From Typhlomys cinereus (taxonomy: Eukaryota; Chordata; Mammalia; Rodentia; Platacanthomyidae), in NCBI GenBank assembly GCA_023101885.1, contig JALPQD010000076.1, forward strand, positions 2,808,397 through 2,872,396: 64,000 nt of DNA. Direction: 5' to 3'. Within the stretch, counting starts at the first letter, position 1. Each line of letters starts with the position of its first letter. The notes beneath the pieces were generated by a model that was not told the DNA's origin, did not search any database, and worked only from the letters and a program-made list of their open reading frames with translations. A program made the translations under genes and the position numbers. Of this stretch, positions 24,730 through 35,795 are shown piece by piece.

Positions 24730-25095
24730 CTTTTTTTTAAATTTGTATGTGTGTGGGGGGGTTCTTGTGTGCGTTTGTGCTTGCATGTGGTTTGGGAGCA
24801 TGGGCACAGAACAGTGTAGAAGCCCCAGGGCAATATCAGGAATCACCCTTGATTACTCTTCCGCCTTATGGTTTGGGGTCTGGATCACGAAGTAAATCCG
24901 AAGTGCACCATAAAGAGGGCCAGTCTGGCCAGCCAGCTTGCTCTGGGGATTCCAAGCTCCACCTTCTGCAGTAGGAATTATAAGTGGATTACCAGGTCAC
25001 CCAGCATTTTATGTGAGATCTGGGGATCTAAACTCAGTCCTTTTGTTTGTGCAGCAGGCACTTTAACCACTGAGCACTCTCTCCATCCCAGTAAC
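24730..25095 (-). mobile_element. Long B2-related SINE, minus strand
   Basis: TG-rich start, 'ccagtctggccagccagc' core and 'aaccactgagcactctctcc' head at right. About 360 bp, longer than B2; parallel copy at 27.0 kb. Confidence 0.6.
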
Positions 25096-25177
25096 TCTAA
25101 TTCTGAATTAGTAAGTAGGGGCAAAAAAAATTTTTATATGGAAAAAAGTTTGCTTAAGAAAAAAAAAAAGCTTAGGA

Positions 25178-25285
25178 TTTGGGGGAGACAGAGCTCAGTG
25201 ATAAAGCACTTGATTCACCTAAGTTAGGCCCTAGGTTCTGTCTCCATCACGGGGAGGAGGAAACACGGGGAGGAAGAGAGAAAAA
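25178..25285 (+). mobile_element. ID-type SINE
   Basis: 'gggggagacagagctcagtg', 'aaagcacttgattcacc', 'ctaggttctgtctccatcac'. Confidence 0.65.
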
Positions 25286-25721
25286 AGTTAGAAACATAAT
25301 TGTAAGTTAACTAGGTAACAGTTCTCAATTTTGAAAGCATAACTCAGAAATTTCCAACATACGCACACGCATACACACAAGTGTACATGTGTCTACGTGT
25401 GTCAGTGTGCATGTGTGGTGCTCAGCCCCAAATCCAAGCCTTCATGCACTGCTTCACCCTGAGTTATGCCCTCAGCCCTGCAACTGGGAGTGATTTTTTT
25501 TATTCCAAAAATAAGTTCCTGGTATATAAAGGCAAGAATCAAATATTAATATTTGGTCATTAAATTCCTTCATTAAATTTTCATTGTATTTAAAGATATA
25601 CTTCTTTTTATAGCCTAAAAAAGGTTCCATTTTTCTTCCATCTAATGGTTTCAATCACTTCTTATCTATAACAGTCAAAAAATTCAAACACACCAAAGAA
25701 CAAAACCAGTTTTTAGGTCTG

Positions 25722-25832
25722 AGGTGCATAACTCAGTGGTAGTGTGCCTGCTAACACATGTAAGGCTCTGGGTCTAGTCCCCTGTCCTGGAGAGAAAGAA
25801 GAAGAAAAAAAAGAAAGAAAAACAAACAAATG
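25722..25832 (+). mobile_element. ID-type SINE
   Basis: 'gaggtgcataactcagtgg', 'aaggctctgggtctagtccc', then a purine-rich A/G tail. Confidence 0.65.
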
Positions 25833-26304
25833 ACATTTTTTAGAATTCAAGGCCCAAAAGATAGCTTATCAAAACTGTAAAGGAAAAAAAGATGTAATGG
25901 AGCCTAAAAATAAACATCCATGAACTTCTGTGCCCCTGTAACCTGCTTTCAAGTCTCTCCAGGTTCTTTATTGTCAAGGATCTAATGAACTAAGGATAAT
26001 ACATTTTTTAGTTAAATAAATTTAACTGGATTACATCTATGAAAATGATCTGCATGAACAGATCATCTATACATATATATATTTTTCCCCAAAAGCCTTT
26101 AAACTAGAATCACAATACATGCAACTTTGAACCCATAGTATGGAGTGGGAAATGACAGTATCAATCTGAATCAGCCTCATTCTGCTCTAGGGAGAAGGAA
26201 TTACAAATGGTATAAAATCACACTAATAAAAAATAATTTAAAAAAATAATTAAATAAATAAAATCAAACTAACATGGAATCCTAAATACTTCATTTAATG
26301 CCTG

Positions 26305-26400
26305 TTTTTTAAATTTGTTGTTTCATGCCTGGGGGTCAAATCCAGAACCTCGCACATTATGAGCATTTGATCTACCACTGAGCTGCTCTAAGCTCTAACA
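26305..26400 (-). mobile_element. ID-type SINE, minus strand
   Basis: 'cctgggggtcaaatccagaac' and 'ctaccactgagctgctctaag'. Confidence 0.65.
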
Positions 26401-26999
26401 TGAACTTCTTTCCTCTTTTTTATTTTCTTTTGAATGTGATACTCGGGATTGCACATCCAAAACTCGAATATATCTCCTTAAAATGAAACATAAAAAACAT
26501 TTACAATATAGTAACTAGTTCTAACAACTAAAATAATTCACTTAAAATGTGAATATAGATTTCAGTTCTCTAGATAGATAGGCATTTATACAGACCTGAA
26601 TGATTTCATATGAGTATGATAATAACACATATCATTTTAAGTGAGATACGATTTGTTCAGTGAATTTACAAATTAAATTTCAGCACCTGCCCAAGTCAAA
26701 TCAATGACAATTCTACATGTCAGAAACAGAAAGCTAACACACAAAAGTGGATTTCATTTAAAAGCACAGAAATACTTGAGGATTAATTTTAACTGTGAAC
26801 CTGGATCAATTATAAGAAAATTATATATTTTTATATGCAAGTCAACAACCACTCATTCAAATAACTTTTAAGATGTATTTTTTCTATTTGAAAATTTGAA
26901 CAATAGCACATACTATATCTTACCCTGTTAACAGCTTGACTATTTTCTAATATTTTAATTATTCATTTTCATTTAAAAATTTTTTATATATCATTTTTA

Positions 27000-27300
27000 C
27001 ATGTATGTGTGTGTTTGGGGTGTGTGTATGTATACACATGGAGGCCCTAGGGAGATAGAGAAAATCATCCTCAATCACTCTTCCACCTTATTATTTTGAG
27101 GGTCTCTAATTAAATACAGAGCTCACCCATAGGGCCAGCCTGGCCAAACAGTTTGCTTTGGGGATTCCCAATCTTGGCTTTCCCAGACCAGTGGCCAAAA
27201 TTGCAGGCAGGCTATTTCATGCACCAAGCTGGAAATAAGAATTCCAGTTCTCTTGCTTGTGTGGGAAGCACTTTAACTGTTGATTCACCTTCTTATTACC
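27000..27300 (-). mobile_element. Long B2-related SINE, minus strand
   Basis: Shares with the 24.7-kb copy 'cactcttccaccttat', 'gggccagcctggcc' and 'tttggggattcc'. The right end is decayed, and a (TG)n follows at 27308-27330. Confidence 0.6.
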
Positions 27301-27379
27301 ATGGCATTGTGTGTGTGTGTGTGTGTGTATCTATCTGTATGTGTGTTTTTCACATAATGATAAGAACACTATAAAATTT

Positions 27380-28230
27380 TACATATTTGCACCATTGGCC
27401 ATATAAACCACTAGCCACATTTTTAAATGATCATTTAGAAAAAACATCATTTGACAACACATCAGTATATAGCAATTTATTAACCCATTATCATTGATAT
27501 TCAAGTTTTTACTTGTTTCTCACCCTTCCCAGATATCATGGCAAACTTTTGCAACTTTATTTTCCTTCTCCATGCTTTGGGTATTTTATTAAGACATACT
27601 TTTGCAAATACATTTACTGGGTTAAAATATATACATATTCCAATAACCATAATATATATTTTTGGTTTCTAAAAGTAGTTAAATTTAATTTGTTGCATTG
27701 GATGTTACCAGCATGAGTATATCATGGAATTCATTAGAATCTCACCATCTCCAAGTACTTATTTGAATTTCTCCTTATTTAGAAAGCAATAAAATAGTCT
27801 CTCATAGTTTTAATTTACATTTCTTTGGTTGCATGTAAGAATCCACATTTCCCTTCATGTTTGTTTTTGAATTTTTATGAGAACTAAACTTCACAATCAT
27901 ATTCCATTTATTCACCAGTCTTGAGATAGAAAATGTAATAAGGTATTTCTCAAAGTTATACATCTTTACTTAGCTCAAATTTCTTCTAATTTCTTTAAAA
28001 TTTGTCTTTATGAACATTTATTCAAACAATGTTTCATGTTATAATTCCCATGAGACTCTTCAGTATTTATATTTTAGCTGCAAAGTTGGGAAGCTATTGG
28101 TTACTCAAAAAGTTGATGAATATTAATCAAACGCTTCTGTTCTTCATCAGCCTGCAGTATATTTTAATATATTTATTATAATGATTTATTTTAGGTTACA
28201 TTTAGTTTTAAAATTAGAAATGTATACTAA
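27380..28230. other. AT-rich, nothing recognised
   Basis: No coding or clear repeat signature. A short 67-codon frame at 27513 looks random. Confidence 0.4.
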
Positions 28231-28407
28231 ACTAGAGCCATGGAGTTCATGGAGTGCTTGGCAAGCACACATGAGGTCCTGGAGTCATTGTCTAGGAACA
28301 CACAGATCAGATGTGGTAGTGCATGCATATAATCCCAATACTCTGAAGATGGAGAAAGGAGGATCAAGAGTTTAAGGCCATCCTTGCTTCATAGAGTTAG
28401 AGGCTAG

Positions 28408-28666
28408 AGGGTCTGCAGAGATTACTCAGGAGTTAGAACTTTTTTACCTAGCAAGTAAAAGGACTCACTTCAGATCCTAGATCCCACATAAAAATACAAG
28501 CAAAAGTGGCAGTGACCTGTGTTTCTGGCTCTGAAAGACAGGGTCTGGGAAACCCTGGGCAGTAAGGAGGTAGAGCAAAAGTCACTCCTGGGCCACAGGG
28601 GCACACATTCAGTTGCCCTCTTCTACGCATTTGCATATATGTGCGCACGCATACACACACGCACAC

Positions 28667-28735
<69 letters not shown>

Positions 28736-28742
28736 TAGATAA
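28408..28742 (+). mobile_element. Older B2-superfamily SINE nested in a B1, with GATA-expanded tail
   Basis: Diverged copy ('gatcctagatcccacataaaaata', 'gtgtttctggctctgaaag') ending in a CA-rich and then a (GATA)n tract. The 13-bp duplication AGTTAGAGGCTAG (28395-28407 and 28743-28755) belongs to the surrounding B1. Confidence 0.85.
28669..28742 (+). repeat. (GATA)n microsatellite
   Basis: About 18 GATA/GACA units forming the tail of a SINE. Confidence 0.95.
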
Positions 28743-28791
28743 AGTTAGAGGCTAGCCTGGGCTATATGAAATCCTGTCTCAAAAAAAAAAA

Positions 28792-29090
28792 GAGCTGGAG
28801 AGGTGGCTCAGGGGTTAAGCCTCTGCCTTGCAGGCAGAAGGTCCTGAGTTCAGATCCTAGACCCCACGTATAGACGCCAGGCAGAAGTGGGGGCGGCCTG
28901 TGTTTCTGGTCCTGGTAGGGCGGAGCCTGTGAATCCCAGGGCAGAGTAAACAAGGAGGAGGTGGAAGCGTCCATGGTGGTTCCCAAATTCATCTATGGTT
29001 CTACACACACACACACACATACATACACACAAGCACGCACATGCATATATACACAATTGAATAAGTAATAAACAAAAAAAAGAAAAATTT
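28792..29090 (+). mobile_element. B2-superfamily SINE, young subfamily
   Basis: Head 'gagctggagaggtggctcag', the standard body, a (CA) segment at 29003-29045 and the 'aattgaataagtaataaac' tail. It sits immediately after the A-tail of a B1 element. Confidence 0.88.
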
Positions 29091-29427
29091 ATTCTGAACC
29101 CAAGACACTTTTTCCTGATGCCAATTAATTAAAATGGGTAGATTACACTATGGTGTAGATATGTAGGCAGGGAGACTACAATAACCTCCATAATGTAGAA
29201 TTACCATAATAATATGGATGTTATGAATTTAACCACAAAATTTGCTACAGAAAACCAATAAACATGTAAAACACTATCAAATGCACAAAATGGTTTCCAA
29301 GGACCACAGGCACTGAAAGTATTATATATGCATGTTAAAGGATGTATGGGACATTCAGAAGGAACACTGGAAGTTAGCCACTGAAGTGCATTTTGGGAAG
29401 ATGTACATTTGGCAAGACCCAGTCAAG

Positions 29428-29527
29428 GGGGTTGGGGATTTAGCTTAGTGGTAGAGCGCTTGCCTAGCAAGCGCGAGGCCCTGGGTTCGGTCCCCAGCAC
29501 CGAAAAAAAAAAAAAAAAAAAAAAAAA
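29428..29527 (+). mobile_element. ID SINE, full length and young
   Basis: The 75-bp body (29428-29502) begins ggggttggggatttagctta and ends ggtccccagcaccg, with intact pol III A- and B-box regions. A pure A-run of about 25 follows. Perfect 14-bp target-site duplications AAGACCCAGTCAAG flank it (29414-29427 and 29528-29541), so the insertion is recent. Confidence 0.95.
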
Positions 29528-30076
29528 AAGACCCAGTCAAGACATTCTAATACTTCCTAATCCCAACTTCTATTACATTTCTTTTGTAAAGATAAGAGTG
29601 GTGCAGATATGGTATCTTTGTCTGATCTTATTAAATATTTGAATCCTAATTAATAAGTCCTGTCAAAAACATCACACTTTTTTCCCCTTTGTATCTTCAC
29701 TGAATCACAGGAAGAACCTTAAAGATTAAATAATCCTATTAGGAACCACATCTACAGGCCTTTCACACGAACAGTTAACTAGATAGCCCTCAGTGGTGTA
29801 CTTTATTAACACATTAGGCATCTCTCAATCCAATAAGTTAGTAAGATTAGCTATCACATATATGATAGTATATTTGTTTCTAGTGGCTAAAAACTAGAAA
29901 GAAAACATTTTCTATCCCCTAAAAAATGCAAGGACAAACACAATTGTGATATATCTATTAAAAAAAAACCTTACTCTATCAGAAAGAATAAGGAATAAAC
30001 TGCTGATAAGTATGACAAAATGGATGAACCTCAAAATGACTAAATTGAGTGAAAAAAGCAAAACAAGTACTTAAGC

Positions 30077-30190
30077 CAAACCTGGTGGCCCACACCTGTA
30101 CTCCCAGCACTGGGGAGACTGGGGCAGAATTCTCTTGGATGTCAGGCCAGCCCGGGATATACAGCAAGATCCTGTCTCAAAATAAATCAA
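30077..30190 (+). mobile_element. B1 SINE
   Basis: 'aacctggtggcccacacctg', 'ccagcactggggagactggg', 'caagatcctgtctcaaaata'. Confidence 0.8.
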
Positions 30191-30194
30191 AATA

Positions 30195-30416
30195 GGGCTA
30201 GAGAGAAAGCTCAGGGTTTAAGAGTCTGCCTCCCCAAACAGAAGGTCCTGAGTTCAGATCCCAGATCCCACACAAAAATGCCGGTAGAAAGGGCAGCTAC
30301 ATGCACTTCCAGCTCTGGTGGGCAGAGCCTAGGAAATTCCAGAATGAAGCAAAGGAGGTAAAGCAATTCAGGATGATTCCTGATCTTCCACAGGGACACA
30401 CAATGTGCCCCCCTCA

Positions 30417-30463
<47 letters not shown>

Positions 30464-30540
30464 GCACGCACGCACATGCGCATGCACACACACATGCACA
30501 CACACGCGCACACGCACACGTACACGCATGCACACACACA
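30195..30540 (+). mobile_element. Older B2-superfamily SINE with long CA/CACG tail
   Basis: Head 'gggctagagagaaagctcag', B-box 'gagttcagatccc', body 'cttccagctctggtgggcag', then ~120 bp of CA and CACG repeats (30414-30540). Confidence 0.8.
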
Positions 30541-30693
30541 CTATTTGGACTGTGGAATAATGTGTTAGATGTTAGGCACATTAAACATAAAATGGGCTCA
30601 AGATGCGCCCCTTCTCCGTCTGATGTATGTCCACATAAAGAACTCTTCACAGTTCCCAGTCTACTTAGATAAGGCAGCTCCATCCTCCCAGGA

Positions 30694-30902
30694 CAGCTCC
30701 ACAGCCTCCATCCCACTTGCAGCTCTACAGCCTCCACCCCACCTGCAGCTCCACAGCCCCCACCCTGCCTGCAGCTCCACAGCCCCCACCCTGCCTGCAG
30801 CTCCACAGCCCCCACCCTGCCTGCAGCTCCACAGCCCCCACCCTGCCTGCAGCTCCACAGCCCCCACCCTGCCTGCAGCTCCACAGCCCCAGTCCACCTG
30901 CA
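30694..30902 (+). repeat. 26-bp minisatellite, 8 copies
   Basis: Units begin (cagctc…) at 30694, 30720, 30746, 30772, 30798, 30824, 30850 and 30876, exactly 26 bases apart. Middle copies are identical and outer ones diverged. The unit (starts CAGCTCCACAGCC, ends CTGCCTG) has no stop in any of six frames, which explains the several long frames seen here. Confidence 0.97.
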
Positions 30903-31380
30903 ACTAAGATAAACTGGCACGATGGTCCAAGGACTTTCACCCACCACATGGTAAGCCCCCTTCCATCCCAGTACTTTTCCAACTACATGCCCCTTGCCTA
31001 CAGTTACATGCTCTTGCTCCCACGGTTACACACTCTGAAAGGGATGCCAGAGTTAGAGTTTCGTTCTCTGTCTCTCTGCCTGTTTTAAGATAGCCATGCC
31101 GCTTGCTGCTTGCCTATTTGTCCTCCTGCTTACTTGCCAACAAATCCGCGGTGGAGCTTGCTGCTTGCCTGCTTGCCATCCTATTTGTCCTCATGCTTGC
31201 TTGACAGTAAGTCTCCTGTGTACATCATGTGCTGGTTTTGGTGTGACTTTGCATCTCCAGCCATTCTAACATTTTTTTTTTCCCCTCAAGGCCCCCCACA
31301 CTTAGCATATGTGAAGTTCAACTTATCATCAAAAGAATAAAAGTAATTATCTATTGACTTCTTTTAAATTACTGTGTTTG

Positions 31381-31640
31381 GGGGCTGGAAAGATGGCTCA
31401 CAAACAGAAGTTCCTGAGTTCTGTGCCCAGGTCCCAGTAAGAACACCAGAGCAAATAGGGCAGGTAGCCCTGCACCTCCAGCCCTGATAGGCAGAGCCTG
31501 GCAAATCCCAGAGCAAAGCAAGAAGAGGTAGGAGCAATCCAAGATGATTCCCAAAGTCACTCTTGGTCCTCCAAGGGACACAGAGTACCCTCTGACACAC
31601 ACAGACACAGACACACACACACAATAAAAACAAAAAAGAA
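31381..31640 (+). mobile_element. Older B2-superfamily SINE
   Basis: Head 'gggggctggaaagatggctc', body 'ctgcacctccagccctgatagg', CA-rich end and 'caataaaaac' tail. The head lacks about 30 bp compared with the young copies. Confidence 0.8.
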
Positions 31641-32184
31641 AATTCTCCTAAATTATAAAAAAAAAATGTTTTTCCTCATTCCATTATTTTCCTTGGATTA
31701 GCTTGAAAAGATACATCTTACTTGTCTTCTTTTAGGTGTTACATTTGAAATAGATCTTTACCTATGGTTAACACAGTACATAGACCTCAGACTATACAAT
31801 TCTAGTCAGTGTCTACAGGCTTATATGACGCTGGAGCTCAGCTCAATATTATTGTTGTACTTTTTGTTGACCACAAATGTGACACTACTAGGGGCTCCTT
31901 ATCTCAGTATTAGCCTAGATTAGTTCATGCTACCCATTTTCTTTGCTCACAATTTCTTCTTTCTACTTCACATCTTCCTGTTAGAAGTGAACCAAAACAA
32001 TCAGAACAGTGTTTATAAAGTGTGGGCTGTAATCTACTAGACGCTTTGTGTTTGGCATTCTGCAATTTAACAATGTAGCTTTGTGCTAGGAAATCACTGA
32101 GCTCTTTAAATCTAAAGATTTAATATCCTTCCTTGATTCTGGTAAATGTGAGTGGTTAGCAAAAATTGTGTCTTGTGCTATTCC

Positions 32185-32291
32185 ACCTTTTTTTTTCTTT
32201 ACTTCCTCTCTCTTTCTCTTTTCTCCTTTCTTTTCTTCCTTCCTTCCTTCACTCATCTCCCTCCTTCTCTTTCATTCTTCTCTTTCTTTTT

Positions 32292-32339
<48 letters not shown>

Positions 32340-32446
32340 TTCTTTCTTCTTTCTTTTCTTCTTTCTTTCTTTCTTTCTTTCTTTCTGCTTCTTCTTCGTT
32401 GCTTTCTTGCTTCTTTCTTGCTTTCTTGCTTTCTTGCTTTCTCTCT

Positions 32447-32527
<81 letters not shown>

Positions 32528-32545
32528 CTCTCTCTGTCTCTATCT
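32185..32545 (+). repeat. Polypyrimidine tract (CTTT)n then (CT)n
   Basis: About 350 bases almost free of purines on the plus strand: mixed C/T, then CTTT repeats, then ~70 bases of pure CT. The 214-residue frame over it is low-complexity Ser/Phe/Leu and not a gene. Confidence 0.95.
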
Positions 32546-32650
32546 CTATCTCACTGTGAGGTCCAGGCTTGCCTGGTTCTTATGATCCTCCCTGCCTTGT
32601 CTCTCAAGATCTGGAATCACAGGTATACATTACTACGCATGGTTCCATGT
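32545..32650 (-). mobile_element. B1 SINE, minus strand
   Basis: 'gaggtccaggcttgcctgg' and 'gaatcacaggtatacattac' match reversed B1. Directly follows a pyrimidine tract. Confidence 0.6.
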
Positions 32651-32914
32651 TTTCTTTCTGGAACTCTAATTATATTATTTTACAATCTCTGCTTTATAAT
32701 TTCTATATTTTTTCCTCTTTTGCAGGAGGTTGTAAATAGTTTCTTTTTTTCTCTGTTGAAATCAGGTTTGTTTGTTTGTTTTGCCTTTAAGCATGACTTT
32801 ATACTACATTAATCTACACTATAAAAATTTTCAACAAATACAATGAATTTATATTTTCATCCTCTACTACCCAATCGTTCCCCTCTTAACCTAGCATGCT
32901 TTTTTTGGCATGTG

Positions 32915-32962
<48 letters not shown>

Positions 32963-33198
32963 AGAGAGCACTGTGTGTGCCTGTAGTGGTCCAAGAGTGA
33001 CTTCAGGAATCACTCTGGATTACTCTACCTCCTCTTTGCTTTGCTCTAAAGTTTCTCAGGCTCCGCCTTCCAGGACTGGAAGTACAGGCCCTCTACCATT
33101 TCCACTTGGAGTTTTTACATGGAATCTGGGATCCAAACTCAGGACCTTCTGCTTGTGAGGCAAAGGCTTAACCTCTGAGTCATCTCTCCAGCCCCTAC
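32915..33198 (-). mobile_element. Older B2-superfamily SINE, minus strand
   Basis: TG tract at left, body 'cttccaggactggaagtac', 'caggaccttctgcttgtgagg', head 'gagtcatctctccagcccc' at right. Confidence 0.82.
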
Positions 33199-33214
33199 CA
33201 CTTATTTTTTTTCT

Positions 33215-34060
33215 CCCATATTTTTTTTTTCTAATCATACAACCTCAATAGGTACCTCCCTCCTCTCCCTCACTTGTCCCCTCCCTAGTCCCCCCTTTAA
33301 CTCTCCCCCCTTTTCCTCTTCCTTTCACTCCCTTCCCTCCCTCCTCTTCTCCCAGTGCCTCCCCCTTCCTCCCTCCTATCGTCTGGAGCATCCTTTTGGA
33401 TGAACTCTAAACCTCCCTCTGAGTCCTCCACCCTGGTGAGGGGTAAGGACTCAGTGGCAAAGCCCAGAGTTTTTTCTTGGGCTCCCCGTTACTATGAAAA
33501 CTCTATTATGACTGTTAATTCCTTGCCTCTAAGGATTCTACTGTCTGAAGCCTCCTTTCTGTGATCCATGCTAGACTTTGGCTGAGTCATTGACATTTCA
33601 GCCATTGTGCAGGTCGGGCAAAGTCCATTTCTGGCTGTTATAGCCCTAACATGTGGAGTATCTCTCATATCCTTGGTCCTCCCCATCTTTAGGCTCTTAT
33701 GATCTTGCTGCTCCCTCTTCTGCAAGGTTCCCTGAGCTTTAGGATAGGGAGAGATTTGACTGGTCTGCTTCCAGGTGGTTAATATAGGGTCTTTGGTGTT
33801 CTGAATTATGGTTTGTTGTTGTTTTCAGTTTTGCTTTTCCTGCACGGCCCTTGGCTACATCCTGATTGATATGGAAGGTCACCTCCTAACCAAAGATAAA
33901 AGACTGTTTAAATGAAGATCTTAATATAAGAGGAGACTTAAAGGTAGATGGAAGAATAGCAGTAGGACACAGCAGTGAGGAGGTGTCCCTTTGCAGGTCG
34001 GTTACAGTCTATCTGCCAGTCCCTATACCTTCCCTGATTGGTCAAACCTCTTCAGTCGCA
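33215..34060 (-). mobile_element. L1 3' UTR copy, minus strand
   Basis: It shares with the 23.9- and 53.1-kb copies the pyrimidine-rich block, 'ggtaaggactcagtggcaaagccc', 'cttgcctctaaggattctactg', 'ttatggtttgttg' and 'cctgatt..tatggaaggtc' landmarks. The T-run at ~33222-33231 marks the A-tail. It directly abuts a SINE on its left. The right boundary is approximate and no target-site duplication was identified. Confidence 0.6.
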
Positions 34061-35040
34061 CGTGCAGAGGAAGGGAAGTGAGAGTGAGCTTCACCAGATG
34101 TCTCACTACTTACATGCAATAGTTGACAATGACCTATTTTCTCTTCTGAAGCTTGTTCCCCATCTGCTTTTTTTTTGGGGGGGGGCCTCTTTTCCCTTCC
34201 CTACTGTTTATAATCTTTGTGATTATAGTAGGTATTAGAAAGATTTACCTTTGAATGTCATTAAGCCTGCCACTTATTCTTAAAGGTTGATTTTAATCCC
34301 TATTATCCATCCATTATACAGAGAGCATGACATCAATGGACAGCCAAGGATGCCTGCAAAGTATTCAGAGACTTCAACACCTCTTTATCTCATAATAAAC
34401 TTGCTTTAGTCCTAGTCCAGAAAGTTTCTCTTATTTTCTTATAGCTTATTCATTCATTTTAATGGACATTTGACATGATTGGTATAGGCAAGACTTCAAG
34501 ATCTCTTGTGTAGCATACCTCTACAAATGGAATTCTATTACTTGTTTCATAAAATTTTATACTGGAATTTTATATTTAGTCTTGATAACTTCTTAATGTG
34601 TTCGGCAGAGTTCAAACATTGTCCAGAGAACAGAGAATCCAGATATTGCTATTCATTTATCATCTTACCTTAAAAATCCTGTGTTATCTGTAAATATCTC
34701 AACTTCTTCAGATTTTAACACAGCTTCTGACAAAAGGAAAAGTTTCAGATGCTGAGAATCTTACAACAATGGTTTCCTAGCAAATCTAACTTATTTCCTC
34801 ACACCTTTCAGGTGCAAAGAATAACAAATTAGATCTACATCCTACCCCAATTACTTCAAGAGGCAAATGCTTCTTAAAGGAGAATTTTGCTGAATCAAAA
34901 ACATGTTTTGTAATCAAGAGAAACCCATAGAGACATGAAGGGCTGGAGAAGGAGTGGGGTTAAGAACACTGTATTCTCTATCAGAACCCAAATCACAGAA
35001 GAAATATAACTTATCTCATACTAAGTACAAACTCTTCCTA
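34060..35040. other. Nothing recognised
   Basis: Unique-looking intronic DNA between an L1 3' UTR and a SINE. Confidence 0.4.
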
Positions 35041-35058
35041 TGAGAAGTCATAAATTTT

Positions 35059-35080
35059 TTTTATTCTTATTATTTATTCA

Positions 35081-35116
<36 letters not shown>

Positions 35117-35336
35117 ACCATGGACGAATTTGGGAACCACCATGGACCGCCTCCACCTCCTCCTTGTTTACTCTGCCCTGGGATTCACAGGCTCCGCCCT
35201 ACCAGGACCGGAAATGCAGGCCGTCTCCCCCCCCCCCCAATTCCGCCTGGCGTCTATACATGGGGTCTAGGATCCGAACTCAGGACTTTCTGCCTGCAAG
35301 GCAGAGGCTTAACCCCTGAGCCACCTCTCCAGCTCC
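35059..35336 (-). mobile_element. B2-superfamily SINE, young subfamily, minus strand
   Basis: Complete copy in reverse orientation: 'attcaattgtgtgtg…' tail at left, body, and 'aacccctgagccacctctcc' head at right. Flanked by a perfect 17-bp target-site duplication GAGAAGTCATAAATTTT (35042-35058 and 35337-35353). Confidence 0.92.
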
Positions 35337-35574
35337 GAGAAGTCATAAATTTTATCTTCTTTCATGTTTCTGTCATTTTATAATAGAACAAAACACAGAA
35401 GAGCTTTGAAGGGTCACAAAGGGAATCTTTTTTATTTGTTTATCTGTTGTTGTTGTTGTTGTTTTTGACAGCATCATCTAAAACCCATACCTGCTAGTTT
35501 TTGTTGTTCTCTGCTTTTATTTAGTTCATACTAATTTACTGACTTCAGTCATGAATGACAGTAAAGATGAGTCT

Positions 35575-35795
35575 AGGACTTATCTGTAGTATCATGCTCT
35601 GGCATCCTCCCATCAGAAATAAGAGAAAACTTACACTTCTCTCCTTCGGCATACTGCTCCCGCATGAAGAACATATAAACCACCACTCTGGAGTCTGCGT
35701 CCGCATTTTCTGAGCAGCTGCTACAGGCTTAAACACAACCCTCAGCTCCTGAAGTTCTTTCTTCTTAAAATTTGATATGTATCCTGCAATAATCA
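35575..35795 (-). pseudogene. ZC3H15: Decayed fragment resembling ZC3H15 (processed pseudogene remnant)
   Basis: On the minus strand one frame reads [20 protein letters not shown], close to the ZC3H15 (DFRP1) segment [20 protein letters not shown]. After a frame change the sequence continues ADADSRVVVYMFF and later EGEKCKFS, resembling the start of its CCCH zinc finger. Several cysteines are lost, the frame breaks, and neither the N-terminal nor the C-terminal part of the gene is present. A splice-acceptor-like tract (attattgcag) sits at its upstream edge and a GTAAGT inside it, so an exonised piece cannot be excluded. Assignment is from memory of the parent protein. Confidence 0.5.

Larger units (their letters stand above)
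28311..28791 (+). mobile_element. B1 SINE split by a nested SINE
   Basis: The 5' part at 28311-28407 ('agatgtggtagtgcatgc') and the 3' part at 28743-28791 ('gcctgggctatatgaaatcc' and A-run) form one B1. The gap is the SINE at 28408-28742. Confidence 0.8.

Noticed and set aside
30694..30902. Regularly spaced repeats as a CRISPR-like array
   Set aside because: Units are directly adjacent with no unique spacers; it is a minisatellite in a mammalian genome.
30414..30947. 177-codon frame on the minus strand
   Set aside because: It spans a CA repeat and the 26-bp minisatellite, both stop-free; no conserved protein content.
32168..32812. 214-codon frame rich in Ser/Phe/Leu
   Set aside because: It is the translation of a CTTT/CT simple repeat; neighbouring frames are equally open.
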